Source of the DNA: Enoplolaimus lenunculus
Taxonomy: Eukaryota; Nematoda; Enoplea; Enoplida; Thoracostomopsidae
NCBI GenBank assembly: GCA_030248215.1
Contig: JASANG010000117.1
Coordinates: forward strand, 124,001 to 188,000
DNA: 64,000 bases
Direction of reading: 5' to 3'
Shown: positions 35,160 through 64,000 of the stretch, one piece after another
Position numbering within the stretch: position 1 is the first letter of the stretch
Layout: each line of letters starts with the position of its first letter
Program-made: the position numbers and the translations under genes
Notes under the pieces: generated by a model
What the model was told of the DNA's origin: nothing
What the model saw: only the letters and a program-made list of their open reading frames with translations
Databases searched by the model: none

Positions 35160-35489
35160 TTCTATCTCAGGCTGCGGCTCCGGCAGAAAATCGGTCTCCG
35201 GCTCTAGTAAATTTTTGCCGGAAGTTCCGGCAATTTCGATAGTAAAATTTTTGCATAATTTTGTACAATTCATCCGTTTAGCGCATTTCGTTTTACTTTT
35301 GGCACAATTTCAGGAAAGAATTTCCGAAATTTTGCAAAAAATTAGCGTAAAACCAAACAACCTATTACAGGTAATGGCTAAAATTAACTAATTAATACCA
35401 TTTTCATTACCTAATTTCGCCTACCTCCGTCTCCGGCAAGTTTCGTTTGCCTCCGGTTGCGGTATTTTTCACCTCCGATTGCACCCTGC
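35160..35489 (-). mobile_element. CCGGAG-type MITE, copy 3 (reversed)
   Basis: GGCTCCGGCAGAAAATCGG at the left, and CACCTCCGATTGCACCCTGCC at the right (given as pattern), the inverted form of the family start. Interior matches copy 1 in reverse. Confidence 0.65.
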
Positions 35490-36222
35490 CGGATATATTT
35501 ATTTCATTTCGGATACATATCATTATGATATTTTTCGCATCCGGATATCCCGTGCCCATCCAGTTACACCCTGGAATGTGGGAAGGCACCAGAACCCCAG
35601 CAATGCATTCCGCCGAAGCCGTAGGTCGATTTTTGGCCAAAACCAGACCTTTACAATTGTATCCTGATTTCTATTACTGATTCTTAAAAGGTATTCGTTA
35701 CGCTCGATAATATAAACAAAAATAGAATTTACTTAATATTCAATAAACAACGAAAGTGATATCCACCTTGTTAAACCGAAATAACCTTACATCATTGTAA
35801 AAGTCTCAGTGCGCAAACGAAATTTTTTAAATATTTGGCTGGATCTGATTCAATTTTGTTTAAACGAACAACATAGAATTAATAATTGCTGAAGCAAAAA
35901 TTCGGCCGTGAAGTGTTTAATATCTCGAAATATACAAAATTTCCTGCAACAGTGTAATACTAAAAGGAGCTAAATGCACACGTTATTTACTGCAACCAAG
36001 GCAATATAGAACTATACATATATTATTTTAGCACGATCAAAAACAATTAAATATATAGACAAATTGCAGCACTGTACACAAGCAAAAACGTAAGCACATG
36101 ACTAGCGTTACAGACTTTAATAGACTTAAAACAATAAAATGCACCAAAAATATATAAAAAATTTTACTAAGCGACATATACACCAATCATGATGCTACCG
36201 GTGGTGAAAAATACCAAATCCT
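35490..36222. other. Intergenic, no gene seen
   Basis: AT-rich with no coding or RNA feature. A short CATCCGGATATCC stretch at 35500-35560 resembles the inner ends of the 31.7-34.5 kb arms. Confidence 0.35.
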
Positions 36223-36224
36223 GA

Positions 36225-36505
36225 TGCCAACAGAATTTGCCGGAGTTGAGGTGAAATTAGGAAGTTAAAATGTTTGTTAATTTGCTAATTTTAGCAAATA
36301 TATATCAATGAAGTGATGTTAAATCTTTTGGCTTTAGCTTATTCTTAACGAAACCCAGCATTTTCCTCACAATTGCACCAAAAGTTAAAACGAAACGCAC
36401 TAAACACATAAATTTTGTAAAAGTATGCAAAGTTGCACTACCGAAATTGCCGGAACCTCCGGCAGCAATTCTACTGGAGCCGGAGGCCAATCTCCGATTC
36501 TACTC
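36225..36505 (+). mobile_element. CCGGAG-type MITE, copy 4
   Basis: AATTTGCCGGAGTTGAGG at the left, GCACTAAACACATAAATTTT in the middle, and GGAGCCGGAGGCCAATCTCC at the right. Divergent copy; the terminal repeats are worn. Confidence 0.55.
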
Positions 36506-36854
36506 GTCCCGTTATTCGATTACAAATTATTTTAATTTCATGCCATAATAGTTGGACACAACAATCTTATTTTCTAAATTTCTTTGGGTAGAACTGACGG
36601 GGTCAGAAGCTGTTTGTCGAGTGTAAAGTTTATGCTGGTTGTGTGGGTGTCCATATTTAAACAGTCTATGCCATTGTTTCATTTTACTTTCTTTTATGGA
36701 CACTAACTTTGGCCGTATGATGAATCCTATCCACTGACGGACTTCGATTAGGGATACAGACTTCTATTGGTTGGAACTCAAAATGAAAACCCTCTCTTAT
36801 TTCCCCTTTTATTTAAGTCACGACAGTAGACAATAAATTTGAAATGTAGAGAAA

Positions 36855-37541
36855 TACATACAAAATAAATTGTCTTAAAATTTCAAGACTTCTATTTTCT
36901 TAAATTTTCCAGACAAACGTCTTGTATTTTAGACATTAATAGCCTTAAACAGCTCAGAAATTCGTTTCTTAGATGGTTAAAACATAAATGTCTTATATTC
37001 AAGAAATTGCGATTTACAATTTATAAGAAACAAATTTCTCTTTCAAGAAATATTTGTCTTTTATTCATAAATTAAACGTCCGAATTTTATAAATGTGAAA
37101 AAACATACTCCGTGTATGTTCTTAAAAGTGTATATAAATAATCGAATTTCAAAGCTAGCTATTTCGGGTTGAGCTCAAGCTCTCCCAACATAAGTTTACG
37201 CCTTGGACGTATCTTAAGCTGTAAAATTAGGGTATTGGGTTGAGCTTTAGCCCCCAATTGTGGAGTCGTTTTTCATGGCAAATCTCTGTTTTTTATTATA
37301 TTTCAGAAATATTTTGTCTTATATTTCAGTAATATTTTTCATAATTGTTCATAAAACAAAGTTTTAAATTTAAGACATTTAAGTGTGAAAAATTTTAGAG
37401 CAATATTTCTGTAAAAAATAAGAAATAAAGGTCTTAATTCAATACGCATATATATGTCTGGAGTCTGTATCAAGACATTATTGTCTTAAATTTCAAACAA
37501 TATTTCTTGAATAAATACAAGACAATTTATTTTGTGTGTAG
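36855..37541. mobile_element. TIR element, ends ACACAAAATAAATTGTCTT
   Basis: The left end ACATACAAAATAAATTGTCTT (pattern) and the right end AAGACAATTTATTTTGTGTGT (pattern) are inverted matches of about 20 bp. The interior is rich in TCTTAAATTTCAAGA, TTTCTTGAA and similar words. No ORF of significance, so non-autonomous. Family unknown to me. Confidence 0.6.
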
Positions 37542-37809
37542 AATGATTTGAATTCGGGGTGGTCAAAACCGTTCTCAACTGTGTCCAGCTCCTGCCTCAC
37601 TGAAAGGATACACCGAAAACCAAATGTTTGACCGCAAAATTTTCAAATTTGGCATGTTTTACAATTACACCTTACTGCTACTGTATAGTTTCTAATGCGT
37701 GTGTTAGATATAATTTGCTTATTTCAAAACCTATTACTAACTGGTGACAGGTACCGCACATATTTAGAGAATTCTTTCTGGGCCCTAGACTTAACCTACA
37801 GTCGTCAGA

Positions 37810-37815
37810 TTTATT
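37810..37815 (-). promoter_or_regulatory. Candidate poly(A) signal for aldh5a1
   Basis: TTTATT on +, AATAAA on the minus strand, about 420 bp past the aldh5a1 stop. No nearer canonical signal was seen. Confidence 0.35.
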
Positions 37816-38236
37816 TTCCGAAAAAAGTAAACAATTTACGGAACGAAATGCTACCAACTCAAGTCCAAGTTCCTGTACGACGTGAACGCCAAAGCAGTAA
37901 GGGATATGCGACTCCGGTTCCAATTATTGTAGTTGACAACTTTTAAAACAGTGAGTCAATTTTTACCGAGTCAGACCTTAAGAAACTAACCCTGATAGTT
38001 AAATTAAATTTACTCTTTGCGAGTCAAACAGGCTCGTTATAAATACCACAAACGCATATACTGCCAAATACAAGAAATAGAACAGTTATTTAAGTACAAG
38101 GGGAATTTCAACAAATTACTGCCACAAGAACCACCGGAACTTCCCGCACTTACATTACCAAAACGAACATCAATTTTTTAACGACAAACGAATATTGTTC
38201 CGCACTCTGCTATTTACTGTGATTGGCTGGCTAGCA

Positions 38237-63510
<25,274 letters not shown>

Positions 63511-64000
63511 GCTGAAAACAACGCGAGCTTTATATAAACACTCATTTGCGCACATTTCAACAGCGCACTTTCAAGTAACGGGAATTTTTCAGACAAGGCC
63601 CAAGGTTCAATCAGTGGATGTAATAAGCTGGTTAAGATATATACGCTTAGAGATGAAAATGGGGCACGTTCCTGAAATTTAGATCTATGCCGACAATTTT
63701 TCAATCAACTAGCTACATTTCCCAACAATCAGCCGCCTGACTTCCGTTTTTGTGCGTTATATACAACTTCAATGCTATAAAGTTGTCAGTGTTTGCAGGG
63801 TCGATCGGTAACTTGACCTTTTTACTAAGCAATCAAAAACCAGGCATACGGGCGATTTCAAACTAGTGACTTCATATGATCATCAATCAAACGCTTTACA
63901 ACTACGTCACGGTAGCCCGCATTCCCAACTATACTTCGTGACAGCTACCATAGATACAATGAAGTCAAAATTGTACATAATAGCTCTTCACTAGCTACGA
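63511..64000. other. Upstream region of aldh5a1
   Basis: 5' leader and promoter by position. An in-frame upstream Met is at 63555. I see no clear TATA box on the minus strand and no further gene. Confidence 0.35.

Overview
The window is AT-rich, intron-rich nuclear DNA from an invertebrate animal. The evidence is typical metazoan gene families split by many GT-AG introns, together with dense families of short non-autonomous transposons, tRNA-derived repeats and minisatellites. The repeats do not fix the species. A tunicate or another soft-bodied marine invertebrate would fit, but that is inference.

Four host genes can be supported. (1) At the left edge, plus strand, are the last two exons of an ARL5-type small GTPase (1-838). 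(2) On the minus strand, 28875 down to 10730, is a complete 17-exon ftsj3/SPB1-type rRNA 2'-O-methyltransferase of 780 residues. All exon junctions keep frame, and the K-D-K-E tetrad is present with the spacing of bacterial FtsJ. (3) On the minus strand, 63510 down to 38237, is a complete 11-exon aldh5a1 (mitochondrial succinate-semialdehyde dehydrogenase) of 513 residues. Catalytic and substrate-binding residues and the redox-switch cysteine pair are all present. (4) Inside the 14.5 kb intron 8 of aldh5a1, on the opposite strand, is an unrecognised two-exon gene (50620-54772). It encodes a 320-residue, very acidic secreted protein with a signal peptide, furin-like sites and repeated Gly-Ser-Gly sites that resemble glycosaminoglycan attachment sites.

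Layout: 1-838 ARL5 end; 839-10729 intergenic repeats, including a broken Ginger-type DNA transposon (6797-8829) with terminal inverted repeats and a 4-bp target duplication; 10730-28875 ftsj3, whose introns hold hAT-like MITEs, a 60-bp minisatellite, tandem duplications and a tandem array of tRNA-Pro-like units; 28876-38236 intergenic, dominated by a 2.8 kb inverted duplication (31690-34500) and a TIR element (36855-37541); 38237-63510 aldh5a1 with its nested gene, an 18-bp minisatellite of about 26 units, a near-perfect hairpin pair and a 5'-truncated LINE; 63511-64000 upstream sequence of aldh5a1.

The host genes have no evident common pathway: vesicle traffic (ARL5), ribosome biogenesis (FTSJ3), GABA breakdown (SSADH) and a secreted matrix-like protein. 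The most informative non-gene signals are three tRNA-like units carrying different anticodons, dispersed elements with 1, 2, 5 or 7 internal tandem units, several MITE families that share a CAGGG-type start, and the fully resolved insertions with intact target duplications.
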